A stretch of DNA of 64,000 bases from Perca fluviatilis (taxonomy: Eukaryota > Chordata > Actinopteri > Perciformes > Percidae): assembly GCF_010015445.1 (NCBI RefSeq), contig NC_053120.1, positions 12,748,597 through 12,812,596 on the forward strand, read 5' to 3'. Positions 25,671 to 43,204 of the stretch are shown in pieces. The notes under the pieces are model-generated. The model had not been told where the DNA came from and made no database searches. It worked only from the letters and a program-made list of their open reading frames with translations. Position 1 is the stretch's first letter. Each line of letters opens with the position of its first letter. The translations under genes were made by a program, and so were the position numbers.

Positions 25671-26603
25671 GTTAATGGGAAGCAATGTCCTTATTTATCA
25701 GAGCCCGAGGTGACCTCTCTTAAAATTACTTGTTTTTTTCAGACTAAAATCCAAATATATTCAGTTTGTTATCATATATGACTGAATTGAATGTGAAAGT
25801 TGTGCTTGCTAAATGACCAACAACACATCATTTAATCAAATAATAATTTCAGCTCTAGGCTTAATTGTGTTTTAGCTGCAAATGCCTGGATGTAGCATGT
25901 GTCGGGTCATATAGATTTTTAGCATGTAATTGTCTCAGATGATCAGAGTCCCAAAAAACGTTTCTATTAATTGAAATGAAATGAGTACTATCTAAAAGCT
26001 CTTAAAAAAATACTTTATCTACAACAGTATTTATCATTTTAATGCCACAGAGGATTCTAGCTTTTCACAAATGAACCTGTAATGTCCCCAGCATAGAGGA
26101 AGATTGACTGTAGGGAGTTTTATTTTTTTTCTTAAATCTTCCTTACACACAGAGATAAGAATGTACTTGACCCCCACAGTCAGTATTATCAAATGTTCCA
26201 GATGAACCACAACTAGATTCCAGTGTAAGAAAGAAAAGCACCAGTTAAAGAGTGAGAAGTAGTGAAAGGTAACTACTTCTTCTGTCCATACAGCACAGAA
26301 ATTGTAAACTGAAACTGTTAACTGTTTATCTATCATTGATATTCCCTTCTTGCTCCGTTTTTTTTGTTCTTCTTTATTTTTTCTGTCTCCTCTTTTCCAT
26401 GACAATAGCTATTAGAGATTTGTATTTTTATCAGTTCAAACGTAGTCATCTCACGCTGAGGGGCAAACAAACACAATACAGCAACATGTGGACTGCACAT
26501 AAATGTCAAGTCATAATACCTTATTATGTTTCTTCTTGCCTTCAAATCTCCCTCTTTCTGTGTCCCTCTCACCCACTTGCCCTCTTCTTCATCTCTGTTC
26601 CAG
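25671..26603. other. Noncoding stretch
   Basis: No gene recognised. The last 70 bases form a strong pyrimidine tract ending in CAG at 26601-26603. Confidence 0.45.
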
Positions 26604-26990
26604 AGCCCTTTTGAGGGTGTTTTTCAAAACAGGCGTTATTGACATTGAAGCCCTAATCAAATGCAGGCATCTCTGGCTAACTGAAACCATGAAGGGAGGG
26701 GAGGAGGGAGAGAAAAAGACGAGGGGCTTGGCTTCAACATCAAAAAGGCATAAAACAATTTTCAATACAAGCGGGTCAAGTGTATTCCAAATCTGTCACT
26801 GTTTTCAATTGAAGAGGCGTTGTATTTGTGGAAGTTATTCTCTCCATTATGCTGAACATTTGTTGAGACCCGCAGGGAGAGAAATGATAAACTATCACTG
26901 TGAGAAAGGCTAGCAAAAGATTTTTTGTTAATATGCAGGTGTTTCACACATCGCTAAATGTTTCATGTAATCAAAACGAAATCATCGACA
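26604..26990 (+). other. Exon-like or conserved-noncoding-like island after a strong acceptor
   Basis: After the pyrimidine tract and CAG, one plus frame stays open for 103 codons, to TAG at 26911-26913 (ALLRVFFKTGVIDIEAL... to ...INYHCEKG). No donor closes it before the stop, and I see no domain. The sequence also carries TTAATATGCAG and similar homeodomain/POU-like text at 26925-26940. A terminal exon or a conserved noncoding element is possible, and so is chance. Confidence 0.25.
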
Positions 26991-27900
26991 TTGACTGCAT
27001 GTTGTGACTTCATCCCCTGGCCTACGTTTTCCTCCTGTCTTTTCTAAATGCCTTTACCCGTTTAGGGAACTTGTTCATAGCATTGGAATTAGTCAATTTT
27101 AAGCAGCATTCAACATGTTGCACCGGTCTTATTTATCTTCATCTGAAGTGTAAAATGCATATTTTTCTATTCTAGTAAGTGGTGACTTCATTGCAGTGTG
27201 TTGCAAGAACTCACCGGAACGCCCTGAGACTGAGCTTTGCATTTAGTGAACAAATATTCTAAAATGGCAATAAATGGCCAAAAATAATGATCCAAAATCT
27301 GAAACATTACGGTCTAAATTTAGTTGGGGCGCTGGCTGAAAAGAGTATCTATCTGCAGCGAGCATGTCTGAGGGTGGGCGGCCATTTAGGGATACATTTG
27401 CTCACTTCAACAATTTCAGCACAGACTTTTACTACACTTTTACTGAGTGTTGCTATTTTTTATCTATATTTTTAAATTTGGTTTGTAACCTTCTTTAAAG
27501 ACCAAATAAAGTTTACTTTCTGTCAGTTCAGCCGTCTCACTAACACCTAGTTTTAGCTCAGAAGCATAACACATTTATAGGGTGAGAGAGAGAGACACGT
27601 CAAAACATACACAAAGTACTGTATGTGTTTTCATAAACAAACTGCATCATGTGTCCTATTCCACTGTTATTCCTACTGTTCTGGCATTAAAGTTCAATTT
27701 ATGTCACATTACAGCATTGCTTTAGAAAAAAAAGGAGTCTTGACACTGTGAAGAAGCTCAGTCCTGAGATATTTCTCGAAGGGTGGTAGAGCGCCGAACT
27801 GTAGATTCAATCTAAGCTCTCTCTGTTTGGTTTCGCATCGTCTCACAGTTTATTGACATTGCTGCGCATGTCTTACATGGCACAGTGTACTACTACTGCT
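26991..27900. other. Noncoding stretch
   Basis: Nothing secure. GGTGGTAGAGCGCCGAACTG near 27783 resembles a tRNA A-box region, and GATTCAATC follows, but no cloverleaf can be drawn. Confidence 0.4.
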
Positions 27901-27988
27901 ACACACACACACACACACACATACACCTACACATACACAATACACAATACACATATACACACACACATACACACATACACACACACAC
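27901..27988 (+). repeat. Imperfect CA-rich array
   Basis: CA repeats broken by ATA and CTA/AATA variants, an ageing microsatellite. Confidence 0.93.
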
Positions 27989-30227
27989 TGCTGTTTTTGT
28001 TGGACTCTGGAGTATGAGACCTGCAGTGTGTCACTGTGGCCGCGAGGAGAGAGCGAGGGACCAGGTGCATTGTGTCCCTGTATGTTTATGTGGGAGAGAG
28101 AGAGTGAGAGAGATATGCCTGACCTTGTGTATGTGTGTGTGTCATTTCCCATATTCCCAGCCCTGTCTCAGTCAGAGAGCATACTGAGGTCTCCCATGCA
28201 TACCAATAGAACTCACCAGAGTTGTAGAAAATCCGAATAGCATTCATTTACCATCACGCTATCCTGTTTTATGTCACTCTCAAACCTCTCAACTTAGTCA
28301 TAGAGACACACACAGCATAGGCTCTGTGCAGGGAAAGCGGTACTGCAAGACATTCAGTGAAAAGGAGTGCGTTTTTATTGTGTTTCATCAGATTGAGCTC
28401 AATGGAGAATAACAAATGGGAGGAAGGAATGTGATACAGGTCATAAGATGGATTTGAAATCAGCATAGCATGAACACATGGGAGCACCTTACTCTGCTCA
28501 ACCTAAACGAAGCCTCAACATTTTCAGGGGAAAGCAACCTCACTCACATAAACCACACATGACCACATTTACAAGCCACTTCAAAATGGTTCACATTAGC
28601 CATGAATTCGACTTCGCTTTTTACTAGCAGTTGTTTTCAAATCTTTTTTTTTTCTTCTTTCTTGGTTAAGACAGCATTGAGATTATCATTGCAAAGGTAT
28701 GTAAAGTGAAAGTATGCTTTAGAAACCACACATACACACAAATTCCACATGAATACATTCAGTTTTCAGGTATTTCAGGCTTTGGTAAAGGGAGTAATGA
28801 GTAATAATGTGAATCCGTTATAGATCTACTGTAAGCTAAATGACAGGGTGGCAGCGCAGGATGACAGCAGGCCGTTTGATAGATGGGATGTTAATGAGAG
28901 GAGAGCAGGACTATCGCTGGGGAATGAACGTCTAATACCATGCTCACATGAGACCAGAGCTTCAGGAGGCCACTCCTGCTTATGGGAACTCTAGAACAAC
29001 ACAATTTACACAGCACAGCATAATCTATTTGTATAAATGTACTTTTTAATATGGACTAAATTTACAAAATGTTGACGTTTTATTTTTCCTGAAGCATAAT
29101 GATAGGCGGAATCCAATGATTTATTGTGTATTGTGATCCATTATTCAATATATACAGTAATAAACACAAATGAAGAGATTCACATGTATTTTAAAGCTGT
29201 AGGACAGTTTGTGCAAAAATGCCTGCAGTAATATATTGTCAACATGTCCCTAATATTTCATATGCATTCAACTTGTATCCATTGACTACTAAACACAGGA
29301 TGTAATATAACTCTCTAACTTGGATTGTGTCAGAGCAGATACAGTATGTCCTGGGCTTTAAAAGGGTGAAATGTCTCATTACTGTCAAATAATTTCATGA
29401 TTCACACAAACACTAAATGATTGGGCAATGGGCACACTGGACTGTGCCACAGCTACAAATACTTGGCTCATTTCAGCCACAGGAAGATTCTTGAGTTTCT
29501 TTTATCTTTGTTAGGTGATGTGGTTAAATCTATGGCAATATCCTGAAGTTGTGTGTTGTTGCATGTTTTAATGAAAAAGGTGAACATTGAGGTGTGCTGG
29601 TGGACTAGGCTTTAAGACTCTGACCATGTATTTGCAACATATCCAGTTTGAGTCAGTCCAGGGGCCTTTGTTGCTTGTTATCCCCCCCTAGCTCCTCGTT
29701 TAGGTCCTCGCCTTACTGTGAGCTATCCGATAAAGGCAAAAAACAGACCTGGAAAAAAGGAGTGAACACCGAGGTACAGAACTTGCATCTACAGTGTAAA
29801 ATATAGAACAGTTCTACCTGAAACATAAAGAGAAGCAGGAATATTGTAAAAGATTTGGCCACATTTGGTAATATTAAAGAGTAAGTGCTTCAACAGACTT
29901 CCTCTCTGTCTTTATAAGCTCTCTTTTTAAAAGTGTATATAGACAGGGGATTGTATTTAATGTTGTTTCTGAAACTATGGGTTAGAGAGCCACACTTGGC
30001 CACAGGCCTACCTGCTTTGTGTCCCTTTCCTCACATGACAAGTATAGAAATATGCTTTTATGGTTCTGGACTGAAGGCAAGAGACTAAGTGTCTCCTCTT
30101 GGTTTAAGGCTGAAAAGAATTAACAGCCCCTCATATTAAAGGATAAAAACTGTGTTCTTGCATGGTGAGAAGCTGGCTGGGACTCAACGGTATTAACCAC
30201 ATTTCAATAGAACTGCTTAGTCTTTCT
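27989..30227. other. Noncoding stretch
   Basis: No gene recognised. At 28671-28696 a 26-base segment sits between a pyrimidine tract ending TTAAG and the donor AAAG/GTATGT. In one frame it reads SIEIIIAK. It is too short to call. Confidence 0.4.
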
Positions 30228-30274
30228 CTTATATACAGTACCAGTAAAAACTTTTGACTGGTACTGTGTATAAG
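30228..30274. mobile_element. Palindromic remnant of a Tc1-type transposon (two abutted ends)
   Basis: An 18-base arm, CTTATATACAGTACCAGT, is repeated inverted at 30257-30274 with one mismatch, around an 11-base centre AAAAACTTTTG. The text CAGTACCAGT...AAAAG, with CTTTTGACTGGTACTG on the other side, matches the outer ends I know from fish Tc1 elements (CAGTACCAGTCAAAAG type). The simplest reading is a Tc1 copy that has lost its whole interior and kept the tips of both inverted repeats. A plain palindrome is the alternative. Confidence 0.6.
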
Positions 30275-33480
<3,206 letters not shown>

Positions 33481-33640
33481 TGGCCCTTGTCAGGTCATGG
33501 GCCAGTAGTGCGCAGGGACTAATGAGCTTTCAATCACCCACCCCAGGGTCAGTACAGCAGTCAATTAGAGTTCCGGACAAGCCAACTTGAGCTAATGCCG
33601 GCCAATTAGAGAGCCTCATACATACACAACTGCACACATG
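33481..33640. promoter_or_regulatory. Candidate regulatory island with repeated CAATTAGAG
   Basis: GC-richer than its flanks. It contains CAATTAGAG twice (starting 33562 and 33603) and additional TAATGAG and CTAATGCC cores within about 90 bases, a cluster of homeodomain-type ATTA/TAAT sites. Function is inferred from motif density only. Confidence 0.28.
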
Positions 33641-36629
33641 GAACATTCCACAGGCAGGTGGCAAGGGGAGGACTGTGTGCCGAATGCGCCATGTCGCGGT
33701 CAAGGCCAGCTGAGGCGGGTGGGAGTTACTGAGTGGGTGTGTTGGGGCTCAGTGTTAAGCGGGCACAGTGTCTCACCCCCCTCAGTCTCTTTCCCCTCTT
33801 ACTGCTACAATGTGTTAAGCTTTGTGTCCACGTCAGCTCTTTCCAAAACTGTGGCTGTGGACCTTCAAAGTAGCTGTTTTAGCTTCCACTGTGTGAAATA
33901 TACCAGGCTAAAATAGGCACACACTGCTTGTGTCCTGTGTGAGGTTGCATGGGCGAAGCTGCAGAGCAAAGTTTTCTTGTTGTCTTTAGGGGCCTCCAGT
34001 ATTTTCACAGTAACCTTTAGTATAATCCCAAACCAAACTTGTGGGTTGTCGGAAAGGCTCATCTAACCAAAGTGATTCTTGTAATGCATCCACCTGTAAG
34101 CCTACGTATAAAGTATTTCCTTTCTTATGTTGGTTAACTTGTGTTGTGCTAGCCATTTTTCATCACAGTAATAAAGATTCTAAGCTGCTGGCTGATTGGT
34201 TAGGTGAACTTCTGGTTAGATGTCATCTGCTATCAGGTAGTAGTCATTTAATAATTATGGGATACGAGTAAATTTAGGACAGTAAGACAGTCCTAATGTC
34301 GGTTATTTGATACATCTTGTTTGTGCCGTCCCACTGGGGCTCCAGTTAAGTGTAAGGAGCAGAATCGTTACAAGCAGTTGTGATTTATGTACAACTTGTT
34401 TTCCTAGCCATGTGCATAGTTCATCTATGCAGACTTACAAAATTCAGAATAAAAGGCTCACAATGTTTTTCAATAACTTTTTTTTTAACAGTGTGACTGC
34501 CCTGAGCTCATAGAGAATCATCAGCAAAGTGTGAGGACTGACATTGCAATCCAACTTCCCATGTTCTCATCTGATGACGTACGAAAAAATACTAAACAGG
34601 GTTATACTTACAATATTTATTGCTCTGCTGGAAAGTAAATTGTGACTTTTAAAAATGTCTTTATTGAAGGTGCAGCTTGAAGTCCATATCTTTTGAAACT
34701 TCAGCTCCTAAAGGTTGATATGGTGAATCGTAAATGTTTATAAAAGATGTGGGATCGTATAATATTGGCAGTGTGATGTAATGCAATGTAAAGCTGAATA
34801 CGTCAGTACTAAGTTGAGCCAGCAGAGAAAATTACAATGGAAAGAAGCCCAGGTTGATTATTGAGCCATATTCGAAGAAATATGTCTGGAAAAATAGATG
34901 GTGATTGTGTAATGAATGAATAGAATCACAGGAGAGATAAATGAAGTGAAGCACACTAAATCCACATCTACACACACCCACACACATGCACATTATATTA
35001 CATCCTGAAATGCACTGTCATCCAAGAACTATCCATGACAGGTAGGCGGGTTTGAGTCAGGCTCTCCACACCTCCCTTGGCATCTTTTTTCCTGCTTATC
35101 TTGATGTGATGTCAAATCACCATTCATCAACATGAACTTAAGACAGTGCTAGGCTGAATACAGCCCACACATCATCTGCAGGGCGGAGGGGAATGGGGTG
35201 GATTATGGGTAATCAGAGCGGGCCTCAAGACTTGAGGATGAGCGGGAAAGGAATGCAAGAGGGAAGGATGAAAGGAAAAAAGAGAGGGAGAAAGGGCTGT
35301 CAGGGATAATGGAGTAGCAGCATTTATCAATCTCTGGATCTACATATGGGAAGGAGGGGCAGTAAGGGAGGAAAGGACGGAGAGATGCATTTAGGGAGAG
35401 AGGGAGGTAGGAAAGGATAGCGAAATGGATTTAGGGAGAGAGGTGAGGCGTCTAATATGCTGGGTGAGTGAGCAAGGCAACACAGAGATCAGGGTTCATC
35501 CCAGTGAGGTTTTTTTCAGCTTTAACAAGTCAAAGAAAACTGTGTGTTCACATTTTAGATATGCAACATCTCCTGGTCTATAAAATGTAAAAATCACAAT
35601 TCTTTACAATCCCAATTTCCGCATGTTGTTGATGTTTTTTTTAGTCTAAAATCCAAAATATTTTTAATTACACTGATAAAAAAGAGAATAGATGCAAAAT
35701 CTTCTCCCATTCGAAAAGCTGGAATAAGTGAATATTTGGCATTTTAGCACATTCCAGGATCAGTTTCCATAGATTTTGTTGTTAAAAGCTTAATTTTCAT
35801 TTTCAATTGGGCAGTTGTTCTGTAATTGGCACTAGCTGAGCAGGAAGGGCAGATGATGAATTTTCTTTGTATTTACTTTTTTTTAATCTGCGTGGAGACC
35901 TATTCAATCCACCTGGAAGAATTTGATCCAAATGACTATAAAGGAAATACTAATATGGCTTCTGGCATTTCAAAACAAAAGAGAATGATTTCGGAAGAGT
36001 GCCCGTGAGAGATGGAGAGAGTGGGAGCAGACGGACAAGACGACGATAGATCCAGTGGTTTGGGAAAAGAGACACAGACACACAAAGACAGCATGGGGAT
36101 GTGGACGAGTGGATGAGCGAGCGGAGAAGGGAGTTAGGGAGTGTGTCAGGGTGTGTTTTCCCAGACCCCTCGGTGTCCCCTCTGGTTGACCCTGTTTTAT
36201 GGCTCTTTTACAGCCTTTGCATACTGTAGCCGTCCAGATTCTCTTCTCCAGGGCTCTGTTCCCCTCGTCAACCCCAGCTCTAAAGCCTCAGGCAGGGTCA
36301 GCTGGCCTTTAACACTGTGGTTCCCAACACACACCCCTCCTGATTCCCCTCTAATTCACACCACATCAAATATGAGGTCCCCCACCTCTCCCCCCTTTTC
36401 CTCCATTGTTTTAAGCAAGCGTTTGCCAGACAAACACTTTTTTCATAAACTCATTCATCAAGGCTGCGGCCAGTAAATGTCAGTGAAAAGAGAGCAGGTG
36501 TTTCTCATATTGTATGCATTTGTATAAGTGAATTGTTCAGTTAAGGCTTTTGTATTTAAAAACATTTTATAGTTAACCCCTTGTGCGTCTGGATTTACAT
36601 TTACTCATGTGTTTGGCTTGCAGAGCTGA
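33641..36629. other. Noncoding stretch with a purine-rich tandem
   Basis: From 35190 to 35450 the plus strand is almost all purine. Within it two roughly 37-40-base units (35366-35402 and 35403-35442) share GGGAG, GGAAAGGA and TTTAGGGAGAGAG. No gene recognised. Confidence 0.5.
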
Positions 36630-36738
36630 AGTGGTGGAAAGCAACCAAGTATATTTATTCAAGTACTGTAATGTGAGGAAAATGTTTTATTTTTTACTCC
36701 ACTACAATTATTTAAGAGTTAAGTCATAATTAACTTTT
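36630..36738 (+). repeat. Decayed dispersed fish repeat (GGTGGAAAGTAACTAAGTA type)
   Basis: GTGGTGGAAAGCAACCAAGT, then ATATTTATTCAAGTACTGTA, then TTTTTACTCCACTACAATTA, matches in order a repeat very common in fish genomes, with the middle deleted. Identification is from memory; its class is not certain. Confidence 0.6.
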
Positions 36739-37070
36739 GTTTTTACATTTACAATAAAAAGCTACATATTTTGTATGCATTTTGGGACAGTGCGTCAGGA
36801 TCTATATGAAGCAATTCTCTCTCCTCTAATATAAGCTAGGCTGAGTATACTGTAGTTCCCCCAGCCTTAACTATGCACTCACTCACTTACTGGACATAAT
36901 TTATGAGCTTTTTCCTATAATGAAAACTCCTCAGCTCACAGTTAGACTGAGTGGACCTGGATCTAGAACAGTCGGTGTATGAAAAAGTTTTTTTTCAAAC
37001 GTCTTAAGGTTCATATATTGACAAATCTAGGTGCTCAAAGCATAGTTTGATCCAGCACAGACCAGTGGAC

Positions 37071-37073
<3 letters not shown>
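36739..37073. other. Noncoding stretch
   Basis: Nothing recognised. Confidence 0.5.

Positions 37074-37163
<90 letters not shown>
37074..37163 (+). repeat. (GT)n microsatellite, 45 units
   Basis: Uninterrupted. Confidence 0.98.
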
Positions 37164-37164
<1 letters not shown>

Positions 37165-37290
37165 AGACTTAGAAAAGGCTCCACTCATACTGTATTTATC
37201 CCTGCCATTCTTCAGACTGTACAGAGAATTCCCACCGCTCCACTCTAACTTAAAGCCCACTCATTTTGGCCTCACAGTTGCCTGAAACGT

Positions 37291-37308
37291 ATTCATTCAT
37301 TCATTCAT
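37291..37308 (+). repeat. (ATTC)n short tetranucleotide array
   Basis: Four and a half units of ATTC. Confidence 0.9.
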
Positions 37309-40396
<3,088 letters not shown>

Positions 40397-40826
40397 AACA
40401 GTCTTAGCCTGGGAAAACCCTGCCGAACTTCCGGCAAATTTGAGATTTGCTCTGCAAGTCAGTCTGACCAAGAGCCCATTTGAGCCCATTTCCAATTTTT
40501 CCAAATCGAGGCACCAATCAAAACCGTTGAGGCGGGCTTTACACCAATCACAACCGTTGACGATAGCGCAGCGACGGCGAGCAGCTTTTTCTTTACATTC
40601 AACATGACGGCTACCGAAGCGCAGCAACCCATTGATGCTGCTGTCGCTGCTACGTCACCCGGATCATTGGTCTGATTGGTTGAAGGGCTATCCGATGCGC
40701 CCAGAGGCATTTGAGCGGCGTCCGTTGCTGACGCCCCTTTGGAAATGAACTGCGAATGAACCTTGCCCAGACCCACTCTCAGTTATAGCTGAGAAGGGTC
40801 TGGTGTCAACCAGGTTATAACAGTCT
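40397..40826. mobile_element. Nonautonomous hAT-like transposon with target duplication
   Basis: The 8-base sequence AACAGTCT flanks the block at 40397-40404 and 40819-40826; with one more T it is a 9-base match. The ends just inside are TAGCCTGG and, reverse-complemented, TAACCTGG. Eight-base duplications are typical of the hAT superfamily. The roughly 413-base interior lacks transposase. It is GC-rich and holds two copies of a 19-base motif CACCAATCAxAACCGTTGA, starting 40512 and 40542. GGCGGGC lies between them, and a short ATG-initiated frame begins at 40604. I also recognise the left-end text from other fish sequences. Orientation not assigned. Confidence 0.75.
40512..40623 (+). promoter_or_regulatory. 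Promoter-like core inside the hAT-like element
   Basis: Two CCAAT boxes (40514-40518 and 40544-40548) flank GGCGGGC (40531-40537), and an ATG follows at 40604 in GC-rich text (MTATEAQQPIDAAVAA..., closed by TGA after 23 codons). An inverted CCAAT (GATTGG) lies at 40674-40679. The arrangement resembles a TATA-less CpG promoter with a first coding exon, possibly captured from a host gene. Inferred from motifs only. Confidence 0.3.
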
Positions 40827-41099
40827 CGGAGATGCATCTCAATGTAATAGCCATGTTAGTCCAGCAATGGTATCCCCAAGTGTACTAGACTAAAAAAAAA
40901 AAACACTTAATCAGCTTACGGTCACAGGTGATTTAAATTGAGTATTTGTGCAGCTGCAGACCTTGAAGTTGAACCAGAGGGTTTTACAGTGCAGAGTGAG
41001 TGTAAATGGGTTTTACAGTGTAATTGAGAGACAGCAGGACTCTGAAGGTGAACAAGACTAATTTGCTCTCAGAGGGGGATAGATGGCTTGTCACATCAT

Positions 41100-41100
<1 letters not shown>
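40827..41100. other. Noncoding stretch
   Basis: Nothing beyond an A12-13 run near 40891-40902. Confidence 0.5.

Positions 41101-41151
<51 letters not shown>
41101..41151 (+). repeat. (CA)n microsatellite
   Basis: About 25 uninterrupted units, followed downstream by looser CA-rich text to about 41227. Confidence 0.97.
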
Positions 41152-41153
<2 letters not shown>

Positions 41154-41749
41154 TATCGACATACAGTAGGCACACGGTGACAAATGTAGACTCTCACACA
41201 CACATACAACCACACACTCGCACACATCGCCTCCACCTCCATCACTCCATCCCTCCATCTTTCTGTGTCTGTCACCACCAGAGGATTATACAGCGGGATA
41301 CCTTACACTGCTGTTGCAAAAAAATGTAGCCTGGAAAAGCTCTACTCTAAGCGAAAACACAACCATTCATCTCTGTTCCCTCGTCGCTCCCTCGCTCTTT
41401 CTTTTCCACCTTCTTTTTGTTTCTCCACGCTTTTTCCCGTCTCAGGTTTTCTTGGGAGCGCAACAGATGGAGCACTGCAGTGAAAAAACCCTATCCTTTT
41501 GTTTTGTGCTTACATATTCAGTTACACAGGCATGTGGGAATTCTGAAGTTTAGATTAATGTAGTTTCACTGTGCTAATTATGCCAATGTCAGGCTGTGGT
41601 TTAGTGATAATAGAGGGAGTGCCACTGAATACGAGCATGACTAGGGCTCATTATTAAGATAAAGAAATATTGGTGTTTATTTTGAATGTTAAAACATCTG
41701 CAGAAAATGGGTTAAACATTGATAAATAATTCAGAATAAAATACAAATT
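41152..41749. other. Noncoding stretch
   Basis: No gene recognised. Confidence 0.5.
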
Positions 41750-41774
41750 TAATAATAATAATAATAATAATAAA
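41750..41774 (+). repeat. (AAT)n trinucleotide microsatellite
   Basis: About eight units. Confidence 0.93.
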
Positions 41775-41861
41775 TAACAACAGTAAAAACTACATTTAGC
41801 AAGTTCTTTTGTTTCAATTGTCTTTTTTTTTCTTCTTTTGCCCACTTAAAGGCTGGTGCAT

Positions 41862-41990
41862 ACATTACATTATATTACATGTCATTTAGCAGAACGACTT
41901 CCAATTAAGTGCTTTCAGCCTTGAAGGTACAAACTCCAGACAACAAGTAGTATGTGCAAGTACATTAGCTTCAAATAAGAAAAACTATAC
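41862..41990 (+). repeat. Decayed dispersed fish repeat (CATTTAGCTGACGC type)
   Basis: CATTACATTATATTACATGT, then CATTTAGCAGAACGACTT, CAATTAAGTGCTTTCA and GGTACAAACTC, then ACAACAAG and CTTCAAATAAG, match in order a repeat widespread in fish that encloses CATTTAGCTGACGCTTTTAT. The central segment with the -GCTTTTATCCAAAG- text is deleted here. Named from memory; class uncertain. Confidence 0.6.
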
Positions 41991-42683
41991 TTTTTTTTTT
42001 TAACCAAGGTGCATATACAACGGTGCATTTGGATTGTCGCCCAATTGTAGTTTTCTTTTTTACAGTTTTAATTTTCTAAGTTTCTCTTTTATCTTGTTTA
42101 CTGTAAACTAAAGTGGATTTTTCTTTTAAAAATCAATCCAGGTTTTTTGTCCTCAAGCATAATGTGGTGCTGAGTCTTTAATAACAGATGGGGGTAAGAG
42201 TTAATTAGTAACTTTACTATCACATGCTCAAGATGTAATTTGTTCGGTTACAAAGTTAGCTTAGCAGTTAGATGAAATGTCTTGTAATAACAGAGAAGTA
42301 CGCAAAATCCAAAATGGAAAAAAACCCAAAAAACTAATAGCTGGTTAAAAAGTACAATGGTACTACAAAAAGTAATCTGAACACTCAGATATACTACAGA
42401 CACCAGACCTGAGTATGTTTTGTTTCAGCCTAGAGGAAATTTTTCCTTTCTACCCATGAAACATCTGCAACATCTAAAATCTCAAACACCATGCAGGATA
42501 ACTGGCATGTTGTTCTTCGCCCCAGGCATCTGAAGAGCTTCCAGTTTCCTTGTGTTTGGTTATGAGTGCTGTGACATGGTCTCCACCTCCCATTTACTGA
42601 ACTCTGCTTTTTCAAAACCTGGTGGGGAAGATTTGTATATTGCCCGCATAATCTGTGAAATCTGTCTCAGGGCAGTAAATCAA

Positions 42684-42685
<2 letters not shown>
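41991..42685. other. Noncoding stretch
   Basis: Nothing recognised. Confidence 0.5.

Positions 42686-42743
<58 letters not shown>
42686..42743 (+). repeat. (GT)n microsatellite
   Basis: 29 uninterrupted units. Confidence 0.97.
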
Positions 42744-42745
<2 letters not shown>

Positions 42746-42977
42746 GTGAGAACTCATATCCGACCCTCAGGTGCCATTTGAGAAGTGTAACGGACAAGTC
42801 GCTGCATATATCCCCCTCTAGCTTTCACACAAACATAAACACACACCATACACAGTGTTCTTTCGCATCTTCCTCCAAATTTTAGTCCTGCAGTAGATGA
42901 GCTGGCTGTTGAGAGTGTGAAAGAAATGCTGATAGGCTACATGTTGAAAGGTAACCAATGTGTGCTTACTCAACGTA

Positions 42978-43147
42978 CAGTACAGGCCAAAAGTTTGGAC
43001 ACACCTTCTCATTCAATGCGTTTTCTTTATTTTCATGACTATTTACATTGTAGATTCTCACTGAAGGCATCACAACTATGAATGAACACATATGGAATTA
43101 TATACTTAACAAAAAAGTGTGAAATAACTGAAAACATGTCTTATATT
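42978..43147 (+). repeat. Left terminal inverted repeat of the Tc1 element
   Basis: It pairs with about 43850-44009. Shared landmarks are GGCCAAAAGTTTGGACACAC, TTTTCATGACTATTTACAT, TCTCACTGAAGGCATCA and GAAATAACTGAAAAC. Long repeats of this kind carry the transposase-binding direct repeats in the IR/DR group of Tc1 elements. Confidence 0.92.
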
Positions 43148-43204
43148 TTAGATTCCCTTTGCTTTTTCGATAGCGCTGCAAACAATCAATGAGCTTCATG
43201 AGGT

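Noticed and set aside
27780..27830. tRNA-like text GGTGGTAGAGCGCC ... GATTCAATC
   Set aside because: No acceptor stem or cloverleaf can be drawn and the B box is poor; at most a SINE relic.
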